This document shows positions 12,963 to 24,890 of a stretch of 64,000 bases of DNA, piece by piece. Position numbers and translations under genes: made by a program. Source of the DNA: Todiramphus chloris collaris (lineage: Eukaryota; Chordata; Aves; Coraciiformes; Alcedinidae); the NCBI GenBank assembly GCA_025345505.1, contig JANVCC010000018.1:4015749-4079748 (forward strand), in the 5' to 3' direction. Each line of letters opens with the position of its first letter. The first letter of the stretch is position 1. Below the pieces are notes generated by a model that saw only the letters and a program-made list of their open reading frames with translations, made no database searches and was not told the DNA's origin.

Positions 12963-15183
12963 CTGCAACAGAAAAACACATAAATTGTTACTAAATCAAA
13001 AACACACAACAGACCTACAGTGCATAAAGTATGAAAATAAACCTTTATAAAATGGACCGGTTTTGTTTTGTTTTTTTTTTTTTCCTGAGGATACACATCA
13101 TTGCTGCCACACACTACATTAGAGAAAAAAGCTATTAACAAATCAAAGAGGACTTTTACATGAACTTTGCTTAAGAGACCCAAAGAACACCATATTTGTC
13201 CTCTTAAATCTTTCACCTAGTGCTGCTGTATGTTGCAATTGAAAAGAGCAGAAAATGTTCAAACTAAAATGAAAGGGTCATATAAGTCATTCTGCAATAA
13301 CCACAAAAACTATTTTTAAAACATTTCAAGCTCTCATTATGATGTCAAGGGGTGGGGAAAATATTGAACAAGTACCCAAAGTAGAAAGCAATTTGACACC
13401 AAAATCACTAATGTGCTGACTAATATCAGATTGAAATTTAAGGATGAAACATGTGACAGAATGGTGTTGGAGGGATGCAGAAATATTTTAATTACCTAAA
13501 ACTCGAATGTTTTCAAGTTTCAAATGACTTTTTCAATTACGAACCCTAAATAGGAAAAATAAGAATTTACTGCTACTAGTTCATTGATTTTATAAAAATA
13601 TCCCGAGGATTTTAAATGAAAAAGTTACTCTTTTCTCCTTGCTAGTCAAACTAAAATGTTGGTTTAAGCTCCATCGAGACACAGCTGATTGCCAGAATTT
13701 AGATGACTTGTCAGAATGATGGTTGCTTGGTAATAAGCTCTTGAAAACAATGTTAGTGAATGCAATAAGAATGACAAAAAACTTCAATTATACACAGAAG
13801 TTTAATGTAGACACATACATGGTCCCTGCATACATTTACACTACATACTTTCAAACTTGGGATATTTTGTAGTTTGGGTTTTTTTTAATTTTCAAGAGTG
13901 CCAAGTCCAGTGGAGCCTGTGTGTGTACACACAGAATTATTCATGATACGATGGCAGATTCTTCCCTTGCTGATTGACATTTATAACGGGAACATGAAAC
14001 TCAAATATTTTCTGCTGGACTGGGCCTTCATGGACTAAGAATAACATTCTTCACCTAGTTAACTCAATTGTCTCAATGCCTCAGTTATATTCAGTATATA
14101 ACTAACAAAATTGGATAAGTCATGGGAACATTTCATTAAAACTGAGCACTTTTTAGACTATAATTATTTTAAAAGGCATTAAGTCAAACACTAAGAATTT
14201 AAAATAAACTCACAACACTAGTGAAATACAATGTATCAAAAACTACATCTCCAGCTAAATTCTTCTTCCTAGGAATTATAATGGAAATCAGACACAGTAA
14301 CAGAACATCATCAAATGTAATATAAAAAAGGAAGAGGAAAAATCAAAATACTTCAGGGAGGTTTACTGGATTCACTAAAGGCTTTCTAAAAGAAATATAT
14401 TTAGGGCAGAGAGAAAACTGAACTTATTAGGAGTATCTCTACAATGTCGATGACACCAGAAGGAGAAAAATGACATATTATTCTGTCATTGTAAAAATCA
14501 CTGGTTTAACTTGGTGAAAAATGGGTATTTGTTTTAGGAGAATAATGACACACATGATAAAATCACAAGTTATTCCACTGCTTTGCAGTAAAATGAGCCC
14601 TGCCATCACACTTATTTCAAAAAAGCCCTAAGAGACTAGCACAGTGCTTCCTAGCCAGGTTATTTAATCAAATCTATTTCCCTTGTGGTTTTAAGGTACA
14701 TATATCCCTCTCAGATAGAATACCAAGGCTCTGCAACAGAAGACAGGAATTGCAATATTTACATTTCACACGCTGAATATGAGACGTCCATATTTTATGC
14801 AAAGTAAACAAATATTTACATTGAATGCAACCAACTGGCATAAAAATAAAACAGGTCAGGCAAAGTTGTTATAGGCAAAGAAGGCTGTTGCCTAAGGCTG
14901 CTGGGAGCAGGAAAATCACAACCACCTCTTTGCCTACTTTGCTTATGCTTTGACCTTCAAAACCTTTGCCATTGTCAGAGAAGGGGATGATTATTTGGGG
15001 AGATGTCTACTGCTGTGGCTATAGGGGAGCAGCTCATCTTAGAAGCAGAAGTCATCTCAAAAAAACCTCAAGTTTCCAGGCATTACTGAGAAGCTTTAGC
15101 CTAGTTCTGATAGAAAAAAAACCCACAAAACTCCACACTTGGTCCTACAACAACATTGGTAGTCAACATGGGATAGGGACAGT
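12963..15183. other. SUPT3H intron sequence with no recognised element
   Basis: AT-rich intron; the rest of this intron continues past the CR1 copy to 16285. It contains a T-run at about 13071-13083 and a 14-bp perfect palindrome of TG/CA repeats at 13920-13933. No coding or RNA feature was recognised. Confidence 0.5.
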
Positions 15184-15487
15184 CTCTTTTCAGTGGACCT
15201 CAGTGATAGGGCAGGGGCAAGGGGCACAAATTGGAAAACAGAAAGTTCTGCCTCAACATCAGGAAAAACTTCTTTCCTGTGAGGTTGACAGAGCCCTGGA
15301 ACAGGCTGCCCAGAGAGGTTGTGGAGTCTCCTTTCCTGGAGATTTTCAAAACCCACCTGGACACTTTCAAAACACACCTGGACATGATCCTGGACAACTT
15401 GTTTTAGGTGGTTCTGCTTTAGTAGGAGTTTGGACTTCATGATCTCCAGAGATCCATTTCAAACCCTACTACTCTGTCATTCTGTGA
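15184..15487 (+). mobile_element. CR1 LINE 3' fragment with internal 21-bp duplication
   Basis: Contains the segments GGGGCACAAATTGGAAAACA, CAGAGCCCTGGAACAGGCTG, CCCAGAGAGGTTGTGGAGTC and the ATGATCTCCAGAGATCC region, ending CTCTGTCATTCTGTGA. A 21-bp unit is present twice in tandem (15344-15364 and 15365-15385, two mismatches), a local duplication within the copy. Open frames here on both strands are repeat-derived. Confidence 0.9.
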
Positions 15488-16285
15488 GTTAGTTCTGATT
15501 TTATAGGCTAAAATTAATATTTAAAATGAGACATGTTCATGTTGCTTCCTTAACACATTTTGGGTTTGGTTGTGGGTTTTTTTTTTCAGGCTTGTGGACT
15601 ATATACCTTTTTTCTTTTCCTTTGTTTGGATTTGGTAGAGTCCTGTCCAATACCACCATTCCCCAGGGTTCCTGACTGGGTTTTCCCAAGATGCTGCTGT
15701 CCTGCTGATGCTGGGGGTGTGGGTGTAGGAGGTGGTGTATTTTCAGGAGAGTCAAGACTGGTCTTTACACTCGTAGATTGCCCTAAGAGATGTGGCTATG
15801 AGAGCAAGATGTAAAACAGCCATTACATAATCAAATCACAAAAAAAAAAAAGAATAAAATATTGCCATCTTAGATGTACTGTTAGAAGAGATGTAATACA
15901 GAATTCAGTTTTCTCATTCTAGAGGTTACTATAACATCTGTATCATAGCAATGCATTCAATACAGCACTTAGTTCACTCACCACTGAGGACAATTTTAAT
16001 CTCCAAATCTGCAATAGAGACAGCTTTCAATACAGACAGAAGGAATTTACACCCGAGAAAAGAGGATTTACATTTAAATATAAAGCTGTTGCTAAGAATT
16101 TAATCTTTGGACCTATAACTTAATGTCTTTCCATCTACATCCATAACTGCAGTGTGCATAAACTCCGCAACAGAAATCAGTATCAATACCAGATTCAGTA
16201 ACACCTACTTTGGAAGCAACAAACTACCAAATGCATGTGAAAGTAAAATGTAAAATGCATTAATACATGAAAAAGCAAGCTTTAC
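15488..16285. other. SUPT3H intron, no recognised element
   Basis: Intron between the CR1 copy and the exon at 16286. It has T-rich (15578-15588) and A-rich (15839-15852) runs and a small GC-richer patch around 15640-15760 carrying open frames of 72-84 codons without known motifs. Confidence 0.4.
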
Positions 16286-16393
16286 CTCTGTAGAATTGTG
16301 GTACTGTATGAAGGTGGCAGATATGGCATGACTGAATGGGTCACCAGCTTTGGGAGCCATGTCCTGTTTAACCAAAAGGGCCAAGTCCACCAA
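16286..16393 (-). CDS. SUPT3H: SUPT3H coding exon, C-terminal histone-fold half (about residues 230-265)
   Basis: This 108-nt exon encodes exactly 36 residues: [20 protein letters not shown] followed by [16 protein letters not shown]. The acceptor is a pyrimidine tract ending CCTCTCCAG and the donor is GAG|GTAAAG; both ends are phase 0. Spliced to the previous exon it reads ETVAQLVDLAL without a break. MAPKAGD replaces the MVTKAGD I recall in human. It is a well-conserved part of the second histone-fold region. Confidence 0.95.
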
Positions 16394-16679
16394 CTGGAGA
16401 GGTAAAACCAGGTGAGAAACAGGTAGGTTTACTGTCACGGTACTTAATGCCATCATAACAATGAAGAGAGAGAGTTGTGGGTAAAGGCATATTATTATTA
16501 ATGTTTCTTAGTTCAAAACAAAATTATTCAGAGATATTTCAGTCTAAGGAACCTTTCTTTTCATCCTCTGTAAATACATGGAGTAATCTATCTACCCAAG
16601 AGGGCCTGGCTTGGCACTAAGGTAATGTTTTGTTTTCCAGGAAATCCTGCTTTTTAATCCAATTGTGCAATGGGGTTGA

Positions 16680-16785
16680 ATGAGCCTCAGTGCACTGCCA
16701 AAGGTCACATAGCAAAGTATGTGGTTTCAGCCTGGACTTGAATAAAGTTCATGCTGGACTCCACGCTCCTCTATAACCATTATAA
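16680..16785 (+). repeat. Possible MIR-like ancient SINE fragment
   Basis: The string CAAAGGTCACATAGCAAAGT, followed by a GTGG...CCTGGACTTGAA segment and GACTCCACGCTCCTCTATAA, has the layout of the MIR 3' half: AGGTCACACAGC, then a GGATTCGAACC-like segment, then TGACTCCA...CTCTTAACCA. The match is by pattern only and the copy is degenerate. It lies within the 611-nt intron. Confidence 0.5.
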
Positions 16786-17004
16786 AACATTTCTACTTGT
16801 GTATCAGAGGGATGAATAGGGTATAACAAGCATCCGCCATACAGTAAACAGAAAGACAGACAGGAATCCAATTAGTTTGGTTAGCTGAAGTTATGACTGA
16901 ATGCTTCTGAAGGGGTTTGCAACACAGTCACCTGAGGATGAAGTACATCCAAGAGTAATTAATCCATTTCGTTTAACTAGAATTCCATCAGTAAACTCCC
17001 TCAC

Positions 17005-17117
17005 CTGTGCCACTGTCTCATATGCCAAATATGCCAAAATCTCCATTGCAACTGCGTTTGGCTTTATTTCCATACTGCTGCAGTCCAACCAGTCACGAAA
17101 CTTGGATGCTTTCTTTG
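17005..17117 (-). CDS. SUPT3H: SUPT3H coding exon, start of C-terminal histone-fold half (about residues 192-229)
   Basis: This 113-nt exon completes the split Ser codon and encodes 37 more residues: [20 protein letters not shown] followed by [17 protein letters not shown]. It contains the first long helix of the second histone-fold region. The acceptor is TTAACTGACAG and the donor is CAG|GTGAGG (phase 0). One substitution relative to the human protein, Ala for Val after KPN, is apparent from memory. The exon sits 611 nt upstream, in transcript order, of the next one. Confidence 0.95.
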
Positions 17118-19791
17118 CTGTCAGTTAAAATCATAAGAGGTAAAAGAAAACTTAACAACAGGTGGGACAAAATAATGCATTTTTTCCAGTCATAAAAATA
17201 TTGCAAATGTGAAGCAAGGAGAGTGAATGTTATTTAACCATCCAAGGAAGGAATTATCAAAATGGAACTAGTGGGGAAAGACTGTTATTTCGTAAACAAC
17301 ATTTTGGAGTCCCATAAACTGCACAGATTAAAGAGGAAAACACAGTTAATCAATCATACAGGAGCTTCCAGAAGAAGGAAGGGTCTACCTCAGAGGACCA
17401 TAAATGGAGCAAACCTGATTTGGAATATATTATTCTAAAACAAACAACATGTTTGCATCATATCTTTGATGAATGAGAGGAAGGACTAGAAGAAATCTAA
17501 TCTAATCCAGATAAAATAATTGTATTAATGATAGTGAAGACTAATGAAGAATAGAAGAACTAGGAAGTCCTTGTGTTAACTATACAGGGGTTAGGTACTG
17601 ACAAGCTCACCAAAATAATTTGGAGATAAGATTTTTTTTAAGATGTGCTTTGGATATAAAGAACTAAGGATAGATGTAGGTCTGCAAATGATCAACATTC
17701 ATAAGAGAATTTCACACTGCTAATGGATGAGATCACTTTGGAGAAAGTACAGAGGAAAATATGGGACAAAGAAACATGATATTTGCTGAGAGAGTAAAAG
17801 GAAGAAAAAAGGATGATGTTAGGTCAGTGGTGGACAAGCTGATCACAGAAAGCTGTGGAGACTTGGACAGAGAGGAGCTAGTAATACAGAGTTCTTAATG
17901 AGGGCTGTTTGTGAAGACAGGACAACCAAACTGAAATAAATACAAGGTAGAAGAATCGTATCTTTCAAAGAGAGTCTTCAAAGAGGACTAAAAAGCTAAA
18001 GAGCTGTCAGGTGTTAAATAGAAAACAGATATAAATAAAGGTTACTTATTTTAGGAGGGAATGAGAAGGCTACACTGGGCTGTTAAAGACAAAAAAAACC
18101 ACAGAGAAGTGTGAAGGTTACAGCAGGACCACAAAATGTTCCCTAGAATTTAAATTTGTAATCCTTTAGCACTTGAATCTTTGATGGACCTTTTCTCTTT
18201 TAAAAGTGCACAGAAATATGTGGAGCTGTAATTATCCAGATACATTGTTAGAAGAGGCTTCCAAAAGTCCCTTCCAGGTTTATTCTCTGGCAACACAGTT
18301 TTCGTGGGGTTCTATTACACTTTAAACATACTTTAAACTACTTTAAACATAGCAATACATTCTTTTTTATTATTATTATTCTTTTTTGTTTGTTTAACTA
18401 AAATATAAGAAAATAACTAAAAAATAGCTTTTTTGTTAGTTTTGAACAAATGTTCTGCATGGCCTCTCATTCTATCTAGTTGAGTTCCTTTTATGCGAGT
18501 GAACTTGTGCATGAGTCTCTCTTGATACTATTTCCTAAGCACTGTAAATCTCTTATTTTTAATGACATTAAATGTCAGTGAAAAAGAACTGTATAGACAT
18601 GGTCTTTTAAAAACACTGAAAATAGCATTGAGATGTTTTTATACATCACAGTCCCCTGGTCAGCAACATTCAATTTTATTTCACAATTTAAGATTTCTAT
18701 TTGTTCTGTCTCCATACGATAATTTGGGGGATTTGAAAATGACTTTATCACAAACCTCTCATTTCCTGAAATCACCCTAATCTGAAGTATCATTTATCTA
18801 ATGGCTCACAGATGTGCGATGCCAAATTATAACTAAGCTTACAAAACATATTGAATTAAGAAAAGAAATGCTTACAAAACATGTTTTCCTACATTTGCTG
18901 ACATTTGCTGATACAGAACATTATTTCAAATGTCTTATTAATTTGCCATAAATGAGTCACTCTTTCATCGAATTTAAAAGGAAGAAAAGATAAGGTCTCT
19001 CATTTAAAGACACCATTGTGTTCAAGTCTGTGCTGTAGGATCATGTGCTGTTTTGTCATGATTTTTACTGGCTCCTTCACCTCACTTTCTCTGACATTTG
19101 ACCTAAAACCTTAGTCATCACTTAACCGCTTCTGTAATGATGTTTTGCTACATGATCAAGCCCATTAATTTACAGCTCATTATAGTTGTGGCCCACAAGT
19201 ACTTCTAGGAAGTTGGTTTTCAGTGCTAGTAAAGCCCTAATTCTGTCATCATGTTATTAGTGTTGGAATGGCGTATACTGATGAATTTGGCTAATGTTGA
19301 ACAAATTCCACAGCAGGAGCTTACAGCTTAAAATAGAAAAGACTCTTTAGTACATTCTTTGTGTCTCTGAGGATAGGGAAATAAAAGCAAAACTCACTGC
19401 TCTTCTCTAATTTTAGATGCTTTTTGACAAACCTGCAACCATGAAACTTTACTTAATGTGCTGACTAAACACCAGTATGACAGACGTCAGGCAAGTATGG
19501 TTGTTTTCATCAATTAACTCCTTACCAGTTCTATCTTTGCAGTTGTCCCTACCAGCACAGTATTTAAGCATATAGAAAGTTTGGTACATATTCAAATAAA
19601 ATACTCTGTCTGACAGCCTGAAACTATGCTAAATTAACTGCTCCCAGGAGTTATGCAGACAAAGAATTTAAAGTTTTATTACTGCTGATGAAACAAAAGT
19701 GCTTTCAAAAAACGTGAGGTTCTGCTGTGTTCTCTATTACATGAAATAATAATTGAACATCTTAATACAGTATAGCCATTATAATACTTAC
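17118..19791. other. SUPT3H intron, no recognised element
   Basis: A 2674-nt intron. It includes a short tandem triplication of an ACTTTAAAC-type unit near 18319-18349, a TTA-rich stretch at about 18363-18385 and a duplicated ACATTTGCTG at about 18892-18912. No gene, RNA or transposon was recognised. Confidence 0.5.
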
Positions 19792-19867
19792 AAAAACTCA
19801 ACTGACGACTTTCACAAAATTCTGCATACTGGACTGAGTCCATCATTCGTGTTTGTCTTTCTGCTCT
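19792..19867 (-). CDS. SUPT3H: SUPT3H coding exon, linker (about residues 167-191)
   Basis: This 76-nt exon encodes 25 residues plus one base: [17 protein letters not shown] followed by CESRQLSF. The acceptor is TTTTGTCAG and the donor is TTTTT|GTAAGT, a perfect consensus leaving phase 1. Together with the previous exon it rebuilds the ERMERAERQTR junction expected for the family. The last T joins CA of the next exon to give Ser, so the segment reads LSFSKKASKF, as in vertebrate SUPT3H. It lies just downstream of the 28.6-kb intron. Confidence 0.95.
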
Positions 19868-20039
19868 CTGACAAAAGAGTAGAAGTACATGATGTACCTT
19901 ATTCCAACAAGAACTGCATTCCACCACAGAAATTATAGACCAAAGCACCCCTGCCATAACCTTGATGTAACCCTCCCAAATTAAACATGCATTGAACAAG
20001 TTAAGATGCAGAAAATATAAGCCACAGATTGGTTTTTAG

Positions 20040-20300
20040 TCTCATGAGCTAAGTTTCCCAGAGGAGCGTGTCAATCCTTATTTTACAAATGTGCTTGCAC
20101 ACAGCTCGCCTATGACAGCATCAAGGGCTGAGTTAGAAAAGGTGCTGAGCACTCTTGGCCTGACCGAGGTGCACACTTAAACTGAAGCACATGAGTAGTC
20201 TGCCTACATGCTTACAGATGACCAAACAAGTAAAACGTTCTCCTGGACTACGGCCAACGTGGTCTGCACTGAGCAGTACTGAACCTCTGTGCTTTTAAAA
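20040..20300. repeat. Possible degenerate ancient amniote interspersed repeat
   Basis: Pieces such as AAGGTGCTGAGCACTC and AAGCACATGAGTAGTC resemble an old repeat found across birds, turtles and crocodilians that has an AAGCACATG core. No ends or target-site duplication can be drawn. The family name is not certain. Confidence 0.3.
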
Positions 20301-21398
20301 TGGGAGCATTAGCAGTAGTGAAATGCATAAACTCCAACACATTGAGGATGTACCAGACAGAAAGGAGGATGGAAGTGCCCCATCCCACAGTCAATGTACA
20401 GTAATAACTGGCAAATATGTCTGGTTTTGGTTTGATTTTTTTTTTTCCACTATTAATCTATGCTTGAATTTTTTATACTGCTGAACACCTCCAGGAAAAG
20501 AACAGAAATTAGACTAAATTAGAGCTCATTCAAGAAAAAAAAAAAAAGCTTAAAATATTCATTACTGGATTTGAGAATATATTTCACACAGAGTTCAGTA
20601 TCTACCAAAAGATACTGGTGTCTCAAAAATGTCAAGGTATGGAACCACACCAATTATGCACATCCCCTCTTCCACGAATACTCTGTGACATAACTGAATC
20701 ATGGTGGAAGCAGCACTGAAGTTCATGGTGAGGTTTGAAGATGTGCTTGAGTTTTGTTTACTTCAAGAGAGCAGGGGTGATTTCAGTGAGGTAAGGATCT
20801 GATCTCTAGAAGAGATTAAATCCTTCACATATCTGAGGCAGGAAGTAGAAACTAGATTAAAGAGAATGAGTAACCTCTTTAGAAAGAGACAGCTTACTCA
20901 AGTCTCTCAAACAAGGAACGTAGATTGTCTTAAGTATCAAGGAAAGGAATAAAAATATCTTCCAAACAATAACTCAATGAATAAATACTTACACAATTAT
21001 ACAAGAACATAATAATTAAGTAATTAATAAATAATTATGTAATTACATAAGAACAGAACCATAGCTAAGGATACAAAATGGTATTAGGAGTGTCTGATGG
21101 CATTAAGACTTTGCTTCTGCAGTTGAGAATATACAGCTCAAGAAACCATGTGCAAAGAAGGTAAAGTGTAGGTGTGTTCGCATTTAGGATGAAAAAGAAG
21201 GAAAAAAACACAGACAGAGAAATTTTGCACTGAGTCCCTGAGCTCTTAAGACATCTAATGAAATTAAAATTGCAGAGTTATCTAATCTGATTTAATGGAA
21301 AATGAAAGGGCTGATAATAAACATATTTTGTATGTTATTCAACCAGCACTTGGCCGTAGCAGTTTCTCAAATCAGTAAAAAAATAAAATAAAAAAATC

Positions 21399-21430
21399 AG
21401 TACTTCAAATACACAGTACTTCAAATACAC
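21399..21430. repeat. Two-copy tandem repeat, 16-bp unit
   Basis: AGTACTTCAAATACAC is repeated twice directly in tandem, just after an A-rich run. It is a local duplication with no evident function. Confidence 0.7.
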
Positions 21431-21867
21431 CTCTAATCTCTGCCTTATAGGTCACTCTTCTATGGCAGTCCAATCCCTCAACTATGAGATCTTGTTGACA
21501 GTCAACACGTCTAATTTACTTGTAAATTAAACCACTAACTGTCCAGGAACATACCTGGATATTCCTTCTTTCTTCTCTACTCAGTCAATTATTTCTTCTG
21601 TACTTTGACTTTAAGTCACCAGGATAGAAATTGTTCTATTTATGCATTTTTTCAGTTCTCCTATGCATGCTTCTGGCATCTTCACTACATTTTGTGGAGC
21701 TGCCATTTCTAATAAGTAAAAATTTTCAGTTAACCTATTCCACCAGAACATTAAGTAAGTCTAGACAGAATTTGTATCCTTTAAAATTAATTTTAACAAT
21801 ACATACCATAACTTCAACCCTCATCCAGCATAACCATAACAGAGATCTGATTTACAACTGAATTAAT

Positions 21868-22100
21868 TGAGTCATACTTTTGAAGACAGAAGGGACCATC
21901 AGGATCATCTAATCTGAAGTTCTGCAAAGCACAGGACAATTCCCACCATAATACATCCTAGAAATGTCAGTCTTAAATTTTACTATATGTAATTTTACTA
22001 TATGTCTTAGAAAGGCATCTAACTTAGGTTTAAATTTCTCACATATTAAGAGATAATTTCTTCAAATAATTAAAAATGCTAACTATTTATGCGATATGAT
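21868..22100 (-). mobile_element. Ancient CR1-like LINE fragment
   Basis: GAAGGGACCATCAGGATCAT, then CTAATCTGAAGTTCTGCAAA, then a GCACAGGACAATTCC segment matches the 3' end of an old CR1 lineage shared with turtles and crocodilians. It lacks the young avian tail and is strongly diverged. The 3' end of the element is on the left, so it is in minus orientation. Confidence 0.55.
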
Positions 22101-22289
22101 TTCAATTTTGTAACAATTTTTGTGTCTTTCTTTTCCAGTCAGAAATTACTGGTTGGGCACTCCCAGGTAATATTGGAATAATTTAACTTTAGGTGGGTAA
22201 TCAAACAGACTGAGCTTCTCTATGACAAAATTTTCTTCAAATTTTGCATGGAAACATGAAGGTAGAACTGTTGCTTGAGATCCTTTTCT

Positions 22290-22790
22290 AACAACCTTCC
22301 CCCTAGAGGTCCACAGCCCAACCGTCAGCTTAAAAGAGAACTATTGCCAACACTAGATGAAGCCATCTACAGCTTTCTCTAGCACAGTCTTGAAAGCTTT
22401 AATATGATGATAAACTGTTGACTCATCTTCAATTTGACGTCCATTATCATCCCCAGGTTCCTCCCAGAAGAGCTGCTACTCAGACAGTTGGTATCCAGCC
22501 TGCACTGATCCATGAGGTTACCCTCTCCCAGATGCAGAAGTTCAGTAAAGCTTCTGTTACCTGGATTGAAGCTCCATCGACCGGTGTGCCAGCCACTTTT
22601 AATTTACTATCATCAAAAGATTTGCAGAATGTGCATTTTGTATCTTTGCCCATGCTTTTGTCCACCTTGTTGATGAAGATACTGAACAACATGGGCCTCT
22701 GTATTAATGCCCAGGGTATTCAGTTTTTACCTGTTACCACCTATATGTTAAGCCATCTCTTATTACCATTCACATCCAGAAGTTACTGGG
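22290..22790 (-). mobile_element. Diverged CR1 LINE fragment (ORF2 3' region/UTR)
   Basis: GACTCATCTTCAATTTGACG, ATCATCCCCAGGTTCCTCC and AGAGCTGCTACTCAG, followed by TTGTTGATGAAGATACTGAA and CAACATGGGCC, correspond to an internal CR1 region in reverse. The 70-codon minus-strand frame (22480-22692) and the 142-codon plus-strand frame (22418-22846) are by-products of this repeat, not genes. Confidence 0.7.
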
Positions 22791-24594
22791 ACTTAAACAT
22801 TTTTGCAACAATAAGGAAAGCACTGAAAAGTAAAATTAAATGCTAACATAAGGAGTTATGCTTCAAAGTCCTACCTGAGATGGCAAAGAAAAAGGACATC
22901 TAGAAATTTAGAAATTTGACAAGGATACTTTAACTTATACAGGCAACTCATGACATAATATAGAAACTGCAAAACCAGATTAACCCTGAGAGCAGTTACG
23001 TTAAATTAAATGATTTAGCAATTCAGCAAATAGACTATAAAACTCTGGAAATGCACATTGTCCAAGTCTAGTCAACATGTCTCACAGTATGCTCACTCTC
23101 AAAACATTGCAAGTTTCTTAAAAATAAATAAATCAAAAACCTACCAGTCAAAAGTTCATTAAAAGAAAGCTGTTGATGAGCGATTTTTCCAAGAAGAACT
23201 TCATTTCTCTTTAAAAAATGCCCACAGTTGTCTAAAAACTGGACTTAATTTTGTTCTTATATACTAAATGAAGGCAAACACTTTTTCTCTGGATCAATAT
23301 TTTTATGTAGTAAAATTACCTACATATCTGTGAAATAAAATTGCTTTCTCACTTCAACTCTTCTCTCTAAAAGAAGTCTTTTCTAAAGGTGGATTCCAGA
23401 GCGATGCTCTAAACCATGACCAAATAAAATATCCTTTATCATAAAGAACTGCTCTACATTTTCTTCCCAATACACTTTAACAAAAAAACCCCACATCACG
23501 GCATGGAAACTCACAGTTCAGGGGCTATGGATAGCCATTCCATCAGTCTAAAAATAATCAGCAAATGCAGGAGAAATAAAGAGATGGATATCATAGGTAT
23601 ATCATCTTTAAGGAAACACCGAAGCAGAAGACAATAGCAGATATCTTTCCTCTGCACTTCTCAACATTACAAACAGTAAGCTTTCTCTTACATCATCCCT
23701 GCTTTGGAAAAAAAAAAAAAACAGTAATAAAAAGCAATATTCCCTTATTTCTATATTTCTATGGAATACTTTATTAAATCAAAATAAATCAATAACATGG
23801 GATAAAAACAGAAAAGAAAGAGTGAGCACATTACTGTGAACAGTGTTATTCAAGGCTAGAAGAGTTTAAAGGAAATGGCATCCAATGTTGTGGAAGTCAG
23901 AGAAAGTTTGTGAAAATGCTATAGTGTGTAAGTAATGCTTTCTTCTAAGTCTACAGAATATCGACTTGCTCTTTTTCACAGTCATTAGTTTTCAAATATT
24001 TTTTCTTGAAAATAAGAAATTATACAGGATATTTTAACTAAGAACTTCAATGTCATACAGGTGAAATTTTCCCATTTCTGTTTTTGGAAGGAGCACCAGG
24101 TTGTGTCCAACAGGACTAAAGTCCTCTTTCATCAGTATAAAAACAAGTCTGCTGGAAATCTTTCGTACACGATGAAACATTGAAAGCTCTAATGATACAA
24201 CACCTTGAAGCAATCTTACTTCGAAACCAGATACAATAAATGACATCAATGACACTGTCATACTGGTTTACCAAAATAATTAAAAATATATAGTTTTTAC
24301 TCCCTCTGTAGTAGTACTAGGCATTCTAAGCAGTTAGGAAGATGAGCTATGTGATGTACAGCAGAGTTAAAATACTTTGTGTGCTTTCCTTGGAACATGC
24401 TGAAGGATGCAGTAGATAGGACCTGGTACAGTAAATGTATGGTTAGTTTTCCAAAAATGTGTTGCATTATAGCTTTTCTTTCAGTATAAAGAATTAAAAA
24501 GGAAGACTAAAAACAGAAAGGAAAGGTAAAGAGTTGCATGTTGTCACCTACCATCCAGGATGAAAAACAATCTTAGCTTGATTCCATTTTAGAG

Positions 24595-24890
24595 CTTTCA
24601 CACTTGACATATAAAGCTCTTTGTGTGGGCGGGAAGGCAAGAGGCCAAGTGTTAACTTGCTTACCAACTATTTCGTGTTTGAAGGAAATGTGCCGAGTAG
24701 CTGCAAAGCTGGAACATTTGAAAAACGTATGCAGGATGGCTGGACACCCCTGTGTTTGGCAACAATGTTTGTGATGAAGATGTTGGCTTCCCAAACTGCT
24801 TGCATATTCGTATTGTGGCATGATTTCCTGTTTGCCTTTGCTAAAGATCTCTCCACTGTGCACCTATCACAACTTCAAAGGATCTAGGTG
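24595..24890. other. Higher-complexity block, possible conserved element or old transposon remnant
   Basis: About 300 bp is more GC-balanced than the surrounding intron, keeps several CpG dinucleotides and is open in three frames (88 codons plus; 96 and 62 codons minus). The encoded peptides show no domain I recognise. It could be conserved regulatory DNA or the remnant of a DNA transposon ORF. Confidence 0.3.

Noticed and set aside
13920-13933. 14-bp TG/CA palindrome
   Set aside because: It is a short alternating purine-pyrimidine run; no larger structure surrounds it.
14966-15442. 158-codon open frame, the longest in the window
   Set aside because: Most of it is CR1 3' sequence (15184-15487) read in a chance frame, with no coding motif and no splice context.
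22418-22846. 142-codon plus-strand frame
   Set aside because: It runs antisense through a CR1 fragment.
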